From assembly GCA_000442125.1 (NCBI GenBank), contig KE546968.1, forward strand, positions 1,267,932 to 1,331,931: DNA of 64,000 bases, in the 5' to 3' direction. The stretch's first letter is position 1, and every line of letters begins with the position of its first letter. Shown here piece after piece: positions 21,518 to 32,048 of this stretch. The stretch is from Opeltia flavorubescens (Eukaryota; Ascomycota; Lecanoromycetes; Teloschistales; Teloschistaceae). The notes beneath the pieces were generated by a model, which had not been told where the DNA came from, made no database searches, and saw only the letters and a program-made list of their open reading frames with translations. The position numbers were made by a program, and so were the translations under genes.

Positions 21518-22308
21518 ATAGGCTGTTTCACTAGATTGGCGTACAGCGATAGAAGGACCTCAGGAAGCATGGTTTAGCGGCATCGGTAGGCTAGGAGTTT
21601 TGGCGATGTCGTCTGTAAAAGCTACTAGTGCATGCGGAGTACAAAGACAATTAGAACAGTATGTAAAAAAGGTACATTCTCACAGTCTCAAAACCAGGTG
21701 CAAAGGCAAGGGTCCATTTCTTTCCTTTTCCGCCCTTTATGATTTTGTACTGTGGTATTGTGGACGAGGGTCGATGACAAAAGTCACGCAACAAAGGGGT
21801 AATTTTAGCTTGGCGGTACTTCGACCTTCCACAGGCAGTCAGTGCACGACAACAACAATCTAGTATGATCAAAATTTCTGTTTAAATTACCGAGATATCG
21901 TTTTTGCGTTGATTGGCCATAGTAGCTAGTCGTGGTAACGACTGCATGGCTCAAACAACCCTCTGAAAAAGTTCAACTTGATGGGTTGCCAAGTGCCCCT
22001 ATGTTGCATGACTTTTGTCATCGACCCTCGGGAGTGCGTCATGCCATCGGCTAGCCCGAGATAGCAATTCGTCATGACATCGCAATTATGCCTCCACAGC
22101 TGTCTGTAAGCAAGATGCTTCCTGCATCGCCTGCTTGGATGAAAGGTGCATGAGCTTAGCATTGCCTAAGCTGGTCTATTCTCCATATTTATCGCTCAAT
22201 TACCACCGTTATCGTCGATATTCCTCTTCTCTGCTGAAGCTTGCAGTACGCACTGGGTGTCAACTAAACGTTGCTTGGTATGCTGTTGCTGACGAACATG
22301 ATCAGCAA
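21518..22308. other. intergenic UBA1 to ECM4-like gene
   Basis: About 790 bp. Contains the 35-bp inverted repeat listed separately (21765..22030). Otherwise UBA1 3' UTR and the promoter of the transferase gene. Confidence 0.5.
21765..22030. repeat. 35-bp inverted repeat, MITE-like or foldback
   Basis: Left arm 21765..21799 starts CGAGGGTCGATGACAAAAGT. Right arm 21996..22030 is its reverse complement at 33 of 35 positions. Similarity continues weakly inward (TTGGC at 21810..21814 against GCCAA at 21988..21992). The spacer is about 196 bp and codes for nothing recognisable. Terminal inverted repeats around a short non-coding middle are typical of non-autonomous DNA transposons, but I see no clear target-site duplication. 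The arm itself contains TGACAAAAGTCA, a small palindrome-like word that could instead be a protein-binding site. Confidence 0.6.
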
Positions 22309-23655
22309 ATGGATAAAGCACCGCAGTCTATCACAAGTTGGGCCGACAAGTCTGGAGCATTCAACCGCGCTCCTTCTCAATTTCGTAATGCCATTTCCAA
22401 ACAGCCCGGCGCTGAGTTCCCCCCCGAAAAGGATCGGTATCACCTTTACGTTTCTTATGCTTGCCCCTGGGGTTGGTTCACCACTCTGTTCGCCGGATGC
22501 ATGAGTAATGATTGCCAACTCAGCTCATCGTACACTTATTGTCCGGATGTTGAAAGGCCTCGAGGATATCATCCCGTATACCTCGGTGCATTGGGAAATG
22601 CTTGAAAAAGGTTGTTCAAGTCTTGTATTGAAATCAATCAATTTTGCTGAGAAAGACTGGTTGTGTTTCAGGATGGCGATTTGCAACCAATGAGGAACAT
22701 GTTCCCGGCGAACATGTGACGCCTGATCCAATCCATCAAGGGGTAACCCATCTACGCGACATCTACTTCAAAGAGAGCCCGGATTACAAAGGTCGCTTCA
22801 CGGTACCGACGCTCTTGGATGTCAAACAGGGGAGAATCGTCAGTAATGAGGTTGGTCACCCGAGTCCGATGTTTGCTTCGTGGTATCGATGCAATGCTCA
22901 AGGACATTCAATTTTGACATAACCATCATGCTAGTCAAGTGAAATCATCCGCATGTTTTACACCGAATTTGATGAAATATTACCCGAAAAGTACAAAAAC
23001 GTCGACTTGTTTCCCAAGGATCTCCAACAAGAAATTGAAGGGGTAAACGACTGGACTTACAATGACATCAATAACGGTGTATATAAATCTGGTTTCGCTC
23101 AGTGAATCCCCGCGAACCTTTCTCGCCCATCATTACAGCTGATATTCGTGACGATTAGGACACAGGAAGCATACGAGGAAGCCGTTAAGCCCCTGTTTGC
23201 CTCTTTAGACCGCGCCGAAGCTCACCTGGCGAAACACGCAGCACCGTATTACTTTGGCACAAGCATCACGGAAGCAGACATTCGTCTCTACACAACCATC
23301 ATCCGCTTCGATCCCGTCTACGTTCAGCACTTCAAATGCAACATCCGTGATATCAGATCCGGATACCCGGCGCTACACAAATGGTTGAGACATCTTTACT
23401 GGGTCGTACCTGCTTTCCGTGAGACGACACAATTTGAGCACATCAAAAAGCATTATACAAAGAGTCACAAGCAGATTAATCCAGCAGTTAGTACTCCTCG
23501 ATAGAAGTGATGGTTATAGAGTATTGGATATTGGGGGTTAGCAAGCTGACTGATCGACATAGAGTATCACCCCTTTCGGCCCTGTACCGGATATACTTCC
23601 CCAGGACAAAGACGTTCCTGCGGTTGAAGCAGCCTTGGGGTCCATGAATCGATAG
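22309..23655 (+). CDS. ECM4: glutathionyl-hydroquinone reductase / omega-like GST
   Basis: Xi-class glutathione transferase that uses two glutathiones to reduce glutathionyl-hydroquinones and related conjugates (known for ECM4/GTO and bacterial YqjG). Six exons: 22309..22471, 22524..22610, 22672..22850, 22935..23101, 23159..23486 and 23563..23655; introns 52-84 nt, several with GTTGGT-type donors. Length 338 residues. Catalytic Cys52 lies in YACPWAHRTLIVR, which forms only across intron 1. Further motifs: GWRFATNEEH, YKGRFTVPTLLD, SSEIIRMFYTEFDE, WTYNDINNGVYKSGFA, TSITEADIRLYTTIIRFDPV, and the ending INPASITPFGPVPDILP. All junctions keep frame and restore family motifs, so the model is solid. 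Confidence 0.92.
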
Positions 23656-24157
23656 AATTTTGCTGGTTTTCTAGATCTGTGGTTGCCCGGATAGGAAGCA
23701 AGTTGCAACTGGCGCCGATGTTTCTACGAATGTATCTTGCCAGGAACACTTTCCCTTACAAAGTATTGAGAACGAAGCATTGTACCTATAATTCCTTTGA
23801 TAACAAATGATCTTGCCACATATGCTGATCAGATCTCTACGGTCATAATTGAAGAACAAAATATTATCGCGTGGTCTCCTGCAAGTCATTTTATGGGCGG
23901 CTTGCGCCTTTTATACCAATATCACCGCAGGCCTCTCAGAATTTCAAGTTACTTGGGGTACTTGAAGAATCAGGTAAAATTGATGAGAAACACGCAAACA
24001 GGGATCTAAGAGTATTTACAGCAGCTGTTCAAACAGCATCCTTATGATACGCCCCTAATATGCATTGAACCCGCTATGCAGAGAAGCAAACCACCATGAA
24101 CCTCGCTAACTCAGTAGAAAAATAATCAACAACTTCCAAGTCTGGCGACCTCTCCCT
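23656..24157. other. convergent intergenic region
   Basis: About 500 bp between the stops of the transferase and the protease. AT-leaning, no gene recognised. Confidence 0.4.
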
Positions 24158-25378
24158 TCATTTGTGTGGTGCGAACCCGACAGCCTTATTGCCACCATCA
24201 AAGACGACGAATTGAGACTTGAAAAGGACATCCCCGTATATTTGCAATGGTTGACCCATATTGGACTGCAACCCACCAAAGCAGGTATTCCGACCCAACC
24301 GCTGGTAATTCATCAGCTCGCCTGGGACGGTTGCCATGTAGGTTGGTCCGAGGGCGATATGGAAGTCTGGAAGCTGAGCGTCACATGGGAAAGTAACACC
24401 CTGGTCGTCCATTTGCGCCCCTTCTACTTGGCGCCAATAGGAGCGGACGACAGCGTCATCGGCGAGCATCAATGAAGTTCCAGTATCCATGATGGCTGGG
24501 CTAGCGTTTGGGTTTGTCTGCACCTGGCCTTCACCGACTGCATAGCTCTTTGACTCGATCTGCCAAAATCCTTGTGAATCATCGATAGGAGTGTAGGTAA
24601 TTTCACCTTTGAATTGCGAGCTATCGATCCTTCCAAATTCATAGCTTCCGACCGTGTGATGCCTAAGATTAGCCGTAAATACTGGCTTGTCTAATGTAGC
24701 CTTGACGTTTTCGAAGAAAGTCTTTTGTCGACGCGGTTTGACTGTGTTGATGGAGCCAAATGCGAGGCCAACAAGTCCATCTGAGTCCACATCCTGTAAA
24801 AAGCTGTTGGTAATGGTTGTTGCCAATTCAATGGCCTGGCCTTCAACTTTGGCCCCTCCAATGTTTACGGTGTCTGTGCCAACGGCTCCCGAAGCTGCCG
24901 ATGAATCGCCATAGGATATCTTGAAGCTCGCACCTCCCATGGGTTTAAATGTCTTAGATTTCTTAGGATCGAATACCGAATGACCCTGGGTCTGCTCGGT
25001 GCTGAGATCGGTATTGAAGACCCAGAGATCGGAAGATCCGGTGTCGAAGTTCAACATGAGTGTCTGCCCACCAATACTTACGGGAGACAAGAATGACGCG
25101 TCGCCCTCCTCCGGGGTTGCTTTAACAGTTCCCTCTCCGCGGATGGGGTCTGCAGCGAGCTCTTGACTGGTTGTGACTTTTCTACTAGTGGCATCTGGCA
25201 CTTCCCAACCGTACTTCCTAAATGTTTTCCCCAAGGCCGCAGCTCCGTTGGGAGCGCTCCTGCTGGAGATCCTTCGACGTTGTACTTTGAACGAATCCTT
25301 CTCAGGTGTAGTTGGAGCTGCGGACACGGCTGATAAGAAAAAAAGCAGCGAAAACATAGTTCCGTATATGCCATGCAT
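24158..25378 (-). CDS. secreted pepsin-like aspartic protease (A1)
   Basis: Acid endopeptidase of the endothiapepsin/aspergillopepsin type. Single exon, 406 residues, ATG at 25378. A signal peptide (about 1-21, MFSLLFFLSAVSAAP) precedes a basic propeptide running to roughly residue 85. Both catalytic motifs are intact: Asp112 in NFDTGSSDLWVF and Asp298 in AIMDTGTSLML. The flap tyrosine is Tyr156 in SYGDSSAASG, and the chain ends FVVFDGGNKAVGFAPHK. The two mature-domain cysteines (in FPCDAQLP and NTCFGG) can form the usual single disulphide. No GPI tail, so it is expected to be secreted. Secretion and acid activity are inferred from the family. Confidence 0.93.
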   Translation of the reverse strand: MHGIYGTMFSLLFFLSAVSAAPTTPEKDSFKVQRRRISSRSAPNGAAALGKTFRKYGWEVPDATSRKVTTSQELAADPIRGEGTVKATPEEGDASFLSPVSIGGQTLMLNFDTGSSDLWVFNTDLSTEQTQGHSVFDPKKSKTFKPMGGASFKISYGDSSAASGAVGTDTVNIGGAKVEGQAIELATTITNSFLQDVDSDGLVGLAFGSINTVKPRRQKTFFENVKATLDKPVFTANLRHHTVGSYEFGRIDSSQFKGEITYTPIDDSQGFWQIESKSYAVGEGQVQTNPNASPAIMDTGTSLMLADDAVVRSYWRQVEGAQMDDQGVTFPCDAQLPDFHIALGPTYMATVPGELMNYQRLGRNTCFGGLQSNMGQPLQIYGDVLFKSQFVVFDGGNKAVGFAPHK

Positions 25379-26535
25379 GTTGACTGAGGGTGAATAAGCG
25401 GCCGCCTATCAATTAGAGAATGGGTGTCCAAATCGTTAGCAGGACCGAAAAAAGGCACCAGGCTTTTATTCAAATATATCCAAAAAAAAGTGTGTGTATA
25501 TGATTCGAATTGATATGATGAAAGAAAGTCGATGTTAATAAGAAGCACAGTCAATGTGCGTCAAGATTGAAGGGGGTTTTTGGGGCCAGCTGCAACAAGG
25601 GAAAAATAAGTACAATGAATTGAAAGAAATGCGATTGTCAGTCAGAAGCACAATAGGGAAAATGACAGCAGCAACGGACAAAGGAAACAAAAGTGTGAGA
25701 TGAAGAGTAATGATAAGTCAAAGCATGCGAGAGAATAGAAGCTCTGACTTGGCTACGACGCGCGGCATGATGTTAGAAGTCAAGATATCCATCGTATACT
25801 CAAGATGTCACAGAAGTCTCATATCGAATCATAGGCATCGTATTCAGCAACGGGAAGGCAAAGTCCCGTGCCAGAGCCAGTCAGTGAGTAAGTACCTCGG
25901 GTCTTGGGAGATACCTTCAGTCTCTGACACAACATCTGCTGACCAGTGATTCATCGAGCCAAGTAGCAGCTTCTGAGCTGTCGGTACAACTGGGGTCACC
26001 GCAAGGGTTTGACTTACAAGAAATTAGTGAAGTTGAAAATTGGTAGGCGTATCAGAAGATTCGGAAGGCGCGAAATTAGCCAATCACAGTCACTCAGCTT
26101 TCCGAGGATCAAGCGCGACATGGAACACGGAGTCATGCGTTTCATGCTTCAGAAGCCATCAGCATATGCTAAGGATCGTGAAAGAGAGACCTGGAGCTCT
26201 ACCTAGTCTCTGTTTCGACGAGTGTTTGCTAAATCAATAGACTTGACTGGGCAATGGCCATTTATTGAACCTGGTGATTTGTTTATAGGTGCCAAGTATG
26301 AAGGTGTCATTGATAAGACTTTTAGTCCAGGAGCTCATGATGTCTGAATTCGACGTGACGGGTTCTCTATTACGCAGTACGGATTCGATTTACAATTGAT
26401 CATATTCACATTCCTGGCGAGCTTTGTTATGACACACAAGGACATCCATCCTCATCAACCATCCTGTCAGGCTGTCAGTCCCAATGAAAATAGACGTCAC
26501 TTTCCAAACGAGCTCGCCTTTTGTCGCGCTCTCCC
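25379..26535. other. intergenic, protease promoter
   Basis: About 1.16 kb. It should hold the promoter of the minus-strand protease on its left side and the 3' UTR of the secreted unknown protein on its right. No coherent gene, tRNA or repeat was seen. Confidence 0.4.
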
Positions 26536-27197
26536 TCACTGCTGCATCGTAGTTCGGGGCATTACCCGTGAAATCCAGCCCCAGCCCACCTCACCCACCG
26601 GGCCACACCGAAATCGAAACATCACCTCCATGCCACTGCGATGCTCTAGATATAGCTTAAGCCCCTGTATCACTGTCTGCAAGTCACCCCAGTGTACCAC
26701 TTTCCCAACTAGATTCATCGCGGTAATCCTTATTCCATCGCCAAGGTCGTATTGAAACATCTGTCGTTGTGCGGTGTCCCAATCGATCTCGCCGCCGGCA
26801 CCGTGAACGGCAACCGATTCTCGAATCCAATCCTCGCAAACAACAAGGAGGCTGAAAATACTACGCCTCCTTATAGTGTCGCCAAACCCCATCCGAATGG
26901 TTGTGTCTGTGTTGGGGACCGTAAAGGAGTGGTCTAAGGGAATTGGAATGGGGGTCGCCAAAGATCTCAAGACGCCCAAGGCTCGTGAGTCCAAATCAAA
27001 TGGGCCAAGAACAGAGACCCTACTTACAATGAATCTGCTGTGTCCGAATACAATCGAGACCTTTTGATAAAAAGTTCATTGAGAGGAGAGCGATTTTGGG
27101 ATCTTGGAAAAGCCAAGGATTGGAGAAGTGGCGTCGATAAGACATGGTCCAGTTTGCAAAGAAATAAGAACGCCAAAAACAAAACCATCACACTCAT
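26536..27197 (-). CDS. secreted protein of unknown function
   Basis: Two exons in coding order, 27197..27028 and 26965..26536, with a 62-nt intron (GTAAGT donor, CTTGAG acceptor), give 199 residues. Exon 1 encodes MSVMVLFLAFLFLCKLDHVL, a convincing signal peptide, followed by a basic stretch. Exon 2 carries a globular region: FTVPNTDTTIRMGFGDTI, DLGDGIRITAMNLVGKVVHW, GDLQTVIQGLKLYL and GPVGEVGWGWI. The pattern of a Val-Pro-Asn-Thr strand, a GLxLYL helix and a Gly-Trp end resembles small secreted hypothetical proteins I have met in Leotiomycetes and other filamentous ascomycetes, but I know no function for them. The exon 2 frame stays open upstream without an ATG, which argues for the spliced model. 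Alternative acceptors cannot be excluded. Confidence 0.6.
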
Positions 27198-27793
27198 GGC
27201 AGTGCGAACCAGACTACAAAAGCAGTGGGGATCGATGCACTATGTGGACCCTGACCCTTCTCCCCAGGAACTCAATCAGATCCTCGCCTCGAACTCAATC
27301 ACGTTCCGTGAAGATGCCATATCACCTCCGACGTTTTCGAAATCGCGCGAGGACTTCAGGTTCTCATCGTGGATAATGCGATAGCCGGTCATTCTTGCGG
27401 AAAATAATCGTTGGATAGGCGACGACGCGCAGTGTTACTCCAAATGCTTATCGCGTAGATGCTAACCGCTACTTCGGTACCTAAGAGAATCACTCGAAGG
27501 TATTTCGAAATCCTAGAGTCATTTGACAGCTTCAATATGTTGTAAAGATTCAAACGCAGGACTCAAGCTTACCTGGAGGGAAAAGCTGGAGAAGATCAAC
27601 AAGATGCAGCATCCAGATATTTCAATATTTATACGGACAGTGTTGTCATAATTATACACGAAACCTCAGTTTATCACTGCTGACCTAGTAGACGCCATGC
27701 AAAAACCGGAGTCACGCTGACGCTCAAAAGCTTATGTACAAGAATTTACATACCACGCTTGAAGAGGTAATCCTCTTACAGGATCAACCATAG
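27198..27793. other. intergenic
   Basis: About 600 bp between the secreted protein's start and the stop of the His-rich gene. Nothing recognised. Confidence 0.4.
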
Positions 27794-29458
27794 TTACAAT
27801 CCTGCCTGCGGTAGGCGCGGTTGTTGAGACGGCTGCTCCAGGGATTTTCTGCTATGCCTTGGCCTAGACGACTTCGAGGCTTTGTGCTCACGGTTTGTTT
27901 TCGAATCCGGTTGCGCTCCAAATTCCATGGGCCATGTTTGTCCAGAGTCTCGGCCTCCCGTCTCCAGTTCCGGCTGATGCACCCATGTCTGCTCAGTCTT
28001 TTGATAGCCATCAGGCATATCATATTTTGCTGCATCACCCTCTGCACCCAGGAACTTCCGCGCCGTGAAAGGTCTGGTACCTTTTGGTGCGCGCTGATCG
28101 GATGGAATCTTTGACGCAGTCTCTGCGATGACCCAGTTGTTTCCCCGGCCTGGTACCTCCTTGCCACTTATCTCAACCAGCCCACCGCCCTCGACTGGTA
28201 AGAAATGCCTCGGTGGCAGAACTTCAACATCAATTATGGGCAGAATGCGGTGGTAGACATCATGGTTGTGGATCTCCTTTGTTATGATCTCTTCGCGGAT
28301 ATGGTGTACATCCTGATGAACTCGTTCATGTACAACAGCTTGGGTCAAGATTAGCGAATGACTACGAGATAGATGAGTATCGAGCTTACCCGGAGCTACT
28401 TTCTCCACAACCTGTGTATCATACGTGTCCCTCTGTGCTCGAGTCACGACCTCTTGAGCGGAAGGTTGACTATAGTTCGAGAAGTCTAGAGAAGGTCCTT
28501 CATGATGCGACAGATGATTGCCTTCATAACTATTTGGCTGCACTGAAGATACTATCGCACGATGGTCCCGATCAGGAGGAAGCGAAGAGGATACTGGCAG
28601 TTGATGAGTTGAATGAACATTTGGCACATTATGGGGTACCTGTTTGCGAGGGATTGAATTCTTCCTTCTGACCGCGGTATCATTATATATTTCATCACCA
28701 AGCTCATGACTTGATGATTGTATGCCAGGATGACTCGGGCTCTGGTTATAGATATCATCCCTACCCTGCTCTTTTGATAGAGCGATTGGCATTCTGTGAG
28801 TACTATGATCATCTGGCTGGGTAGGCTGTTGTGCTCGCTGCGTCGGTCCGACCATTCTGATACCTGACGATTTTTCCTCTCCATATAAATACCGTTCGTG
28901 ACTATTGGACAGGCGATCTCGACCATCTACGTCAGTAGCCGAGGAACGGGTCCCACGATGCTGCCGAAGAGGGAAATCGTCGTGATCAGAATTATTAGGT
29001 CGAGTATTGAAGTGTAAGTTCGAGAAGCTTTGCGTAAGCGGATCTTCAACACCGGCATTCTGCTTCCGCTGATAATTATCGGCAGCACCAAGATCAGAGG
29101 GCCGTTCAGCCGGATGGTAAGTTCGGGGTGTATTATTGTACGATGCTGAAGTCACGCGGGGGGCAGGTAGAGAACCGTAATATGGACTTGAACTTGAAGG
29201 TCGTGGATTGGACTCGACAGCTCCGGCTGTTTGGCCATGACTGTATGTATCAGATCGTCGGCCATGGACCGAGATAGAGCTGTTGTTGCCTTTCAATGGG
29301 AATTGACCTGTCTGGGGCAGGCTTGCAGGAGTAGTTGATTCATAACGTGAGGTTCGGAGACCTGTGTCGGTGTCGGTATTTCCTGTTCGATTGCGGGGAG
29401 GTGTTTGTTCTGGACTACTGGGCGCACTGGCTTTCTTCCGGTGAAAAAGTTTTTTCAT
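27794..29458 (-). CDS. disordered protein with His-rich VxHE/EVLPxxH domain
   Basis: Exons in coding order 29458..28390 and 28338..27794, 537 residues. The 51-nt intron (28339..28389) has donor GTAAGC, branch GCTAATC and AG, and is in frame without a stop. Splicing creates VEKVAPAVVHERVHQD, which matches the neighbour's VHERVAPAVTQE, so I favour it. Residues 1-350 are Ser/Pro/Asn/Gln-rich and disordered. The conserved part is about 351-430: REEIITKEIHNHDVYHRILP, then IIDVEVLPPRHFLP, then GRGNNWVIAE. It is followed by PFTARKFLGAEGD and TWVHQPELETGGRDSGQTWP. I know this tail from uncharacterised fungal proteins only. There is no signal peptide or membrane segment. It lies head to head with a gene that carries the same domain. 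Confidence 0.75.
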   Translation of the reverse strand: MKKLFHRKKASAPSSPEQTPPRNRTGNTDTDTGLRTSRYESTTPASLPQTGQFPLKGNNSSISVHGRRSDTYSHGQTAGAVESNPRPSSSSPYYGSLPAPRVTSASYNNTPRTYHPAERPSDLGAADNYQRKQNAGVEDPLTQSFSNLHFNTRPNNSDHDDFPLRQHRGTRSSATDVDGRDRLSNSHERYLYGEEKSSGIRMVGPTQRAQQPTQPDDHSTHRMPIALSKEQGRDDIYNQSPSHPGIQSSSHELGDEIYNDTAVRRKNSIPRKQVPHNVPNVHSTHQLPVSSSLPPDRDHRAIVSSVQPNSYEGNHLSHHEGPSLDFSNYSQPSAQEVVTRAQRDTYDTQVVEKVAPGKLDTHLSRSHSLILTQAVVHERVHQDVHHIREEIITKEIHNHDVYHRILPIIDVEVLPPRHFLPVEGGGLVEISGKEVPGRGNNWVIAETASKIPSDQRAPKGTRPFTARKFLGAEGDAAKYDMPDGYQKTEQTWVHQPELETGGRDSGQTWPMEFGAQPDSKTNREHKASKSSRPRHSRKSLEQPSQQPRLPQAGL

Positions 29459-30430
29459 TACTGATCAATAGAGGAATCCGGCAAATGTGGCTGAGTTAGG
29501 ATACGTCTAGGATTATTGTATAGATCAATCCGATATCTTAGGCGTGGATAGGGTCTAGAAGGATGAAGTGGTGGCAATGCAGGATTGTGTGGCAGCTTGA
29601 TGCAAATCCGCCAGCATTAATCATATCTTCCCTTTCAAAGCGGGTCGTTGTCGGCCATATGTGATCTTGTGGTCACGAAATATTTCGTAGTCGCTCAGAA
29701 CAGGAACTTGTATTCAGACCGGTGGCCGCGAGTGACGTCACTGTGCATAGAACTGCCAGACCTCAAAGCCACATGCAGGTTGAGCAAGAACATGACGGAA
29801 GTTTTGATCATGATGGGAAATCACATAGCGGTATGTGAAATATGGCATCGACCTCAACCATAATTGTGGAGACTATGTCCGTTCAAGACGCCTTGAGCTT
29901 GATGTCAAGCTCTTAATGGAGCGATAATATATGATATTAAAAGTATTCATTTATCGAACAAAGGCCGAATGCCGGCCAGATCATAGACCCAGGCCTTGGG
30001 ATCAACTGAGCGTGTGCTTGTCTGAGCCACATCAAGGAAGCGTGGGGTCGGACGGCGCCCCGATACATCGTCATCATTGGATGGCAATTGGCATGTAAGT
30101 TGCGTGTGGGAGCACTAAAACGACACCATCTTGATTTGAACCGAAAGTGGGCGTCGATATTCTGGCTAGAAAAGGGTCCTAAAATGTGATCATTGGTAGT
30201 TCCTTCATCATACATCATACTCTTTCCGGAAACTTTGACCCCGCGGAAACCTGTTATTATTGACTATTACGATATCTACCCTTCACCCCTCCTTCCACGA
30301 TATTTTTGTTTACGAAATCAATTTTCTTCTTACATCCATAATTTCCCCATCAAACTCCATCTTCCAACTCCATCGACCTTTGCACTTATACCTTTCTACA
30401 TCCTACTTCACCCATTGCACAAACATCATC
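29459..30430. promoter_or_regulatory. divergent promoter region of the His-rich pair
   Basis: 972 bp between the two starts. The right 200 bp are rich in C and T on the plus strand (TTCACCCCTCCTTCC and similar), typical of strongly expressed fungal genes. No classical TATA box at a standard distance was seen. Confidence 0.45.
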
Positions 30431-31582
30431 ATGGATAAAGCAAAAGCTGCCGTCAGTGATTTCATGTGAGTTCGACATCTCTTTACCCAGCTCATGAGTA
30501 CACAGTCTGATGGATCAACATCACTGGATACTTTTATAGACACTCTGCATTCAGAGTCCGTTCTCGTGTTCGACAATACTGACTAAAATCGTAATAATGC
30601 TTACTATGACCTTCCATCTAGGCACAAAGCTGGTCACCACGATACCACCGTCCACGAGCGAGTTGCTCCAGCCGTCACGCAAGAGACAGTCACCAAACAT
30701 CGTCATGAAGAGGCCACTACTGCCATCGACCGTGAAGTCCACCAAGATCATTTCCATACATCCGTTCANCCCATCAAGGATCGTGAGGTGCTCCCTGAGC
30801 AGCATACTCATAATATCGTGCCTGTAGAGCACCGAGAGCATCACCATGGTGACTCAGCTGCGGTTAAAGCCCGTCTGGATCAAGAGGCTGCTCAATTCCA
30901 AAGCCAGCGCATGCAGGGTGGCACTAAGGAGAGTCACTCTGTGGCACCTGTCATTGCGGGCGAGCATGTTCATCATCATGTACATGAGGTATGTTGATGC
31001 AACCAGCTCATAATTGCATTCTTGGCTGATCATTTCTCGTGTCAGACCATCCAACCGGTTGTTCAGAAGGAAACCATACAGCCATCCGTCGTCCACACCA
31101 CTGTACCTATCCATGAAGTTCACCATAATGAGGCCAAACATCATGCTGCATCTGCCTTGCCCGCTGTTAGCATGGCTGACTTCAAGAAACAAGGTGGAAG
31201 CTTAAGTGGCCGCGAGGAGCGTTATGACGGCTTTGAGGGTGAGCCCCGGGCTGTTGGTGGTGCTCTTGGTGGCTCATCTACAGGAACGGGTCATACTGGG
31301 TCTGGCTTGACTGGACATCATGACAAAACTACTGCTGGACCTCACTCATCGAACATGGAAAATAAAATCGACCCTCGCGTTGATTCCGATCTAGATGGAT
31401 CACGCAACATGGGTACTCGTGGCGGTACCAGCAGCGGGTATGGCTCGAATACAAGTGGTACTACTGGTAGTGGGTATGGGTCGAGCAACACCGGTACTAC
31501 TGGGAAGAAACCTGGTCTAATGGACAAGCTGAACCCAATGAAGGATACCGACGGAGATGGGAAGAAGGGGTTCATGGAATAA
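30431..31582 (+). CDS. His-rich hydrophilin/allergen-like stress protein
   Basis: Exons 30431..30465, 30622..30988 and 31046..31582 (introns 156 and 57 nt) give 312 residues. There are two copies of a His-rich unit. Copy 1 has VHERVAPAVTQETV, DREVHQDHFHTSVQPIKD and REVLPEQHTH. Copy 2 has VAPVIAGEHVHHHVHETIQP, then PIHEVHHNEAKHH. The chain then becomes Gly/Ser/Thr-rich with GYGSNTSGTTGSGYGSSN and ends KLNPMKDTDGDGKKGFME, a tail common in fungal hydrophilic stress proteins often labelled 'allergen' by similarity. It is very hydrophilic, with no signal peptide. Expected to be cytosolic and induced in stress or sporulation (inference). One N at 30769 sits in a Gln-like codon. Confidence 0.78.
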
Positions 31583-32048
31583 ATATGCTGACATAGGAAA
31601 GGCGAGCGATCAGAATGTCAGCACATTCCTCTTTTCTTGGCGAGACATTGATTCACCACAAATTTGACTCCTCACAACAGCATTCTCACGAAGTCAACCT
31701 GTATCATTAGCTATGGGAATTAGCAAAAGAATGATAATATGATCATTGATCCATAGCTTGAATGCCTTTCAATAGAACGTATCAATGGATGATTGTTGTT
31801 GTTGTCTATGGGAGTTGGGTTATTCCTTTTCTTTATCATAACTCCCCTCTTCGTTTACTTTATAATGATTGTGACCAATATGAGACCAACCCATTTTGGA
31901 TACTCTTGCTTTGATAACTGCAATCTGGCATTGCTCAAGCGAATCTGTCCCAACGTTGATCTTCATTGATCGTCTGGCCCCGTTGGAGCAGATTAACACT
32001 TAGGCTGCTTGGATAGATGGATGAGACTAGATTAAATCTAACATTGGT
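31583..32048. other. convergent intergenic region
   Basis: About 470 bp between the stops of the His-rich gene and POL32. Contains a short GTTGTT run near 31793. No gene. Confidence 0.4.

Noticed and set aside
27040-27384. Plus-strand open frame of 114 residues
   Set aside because: It is the antisense of the signal-peptide exon of the secreted protein and has no recognisable features.
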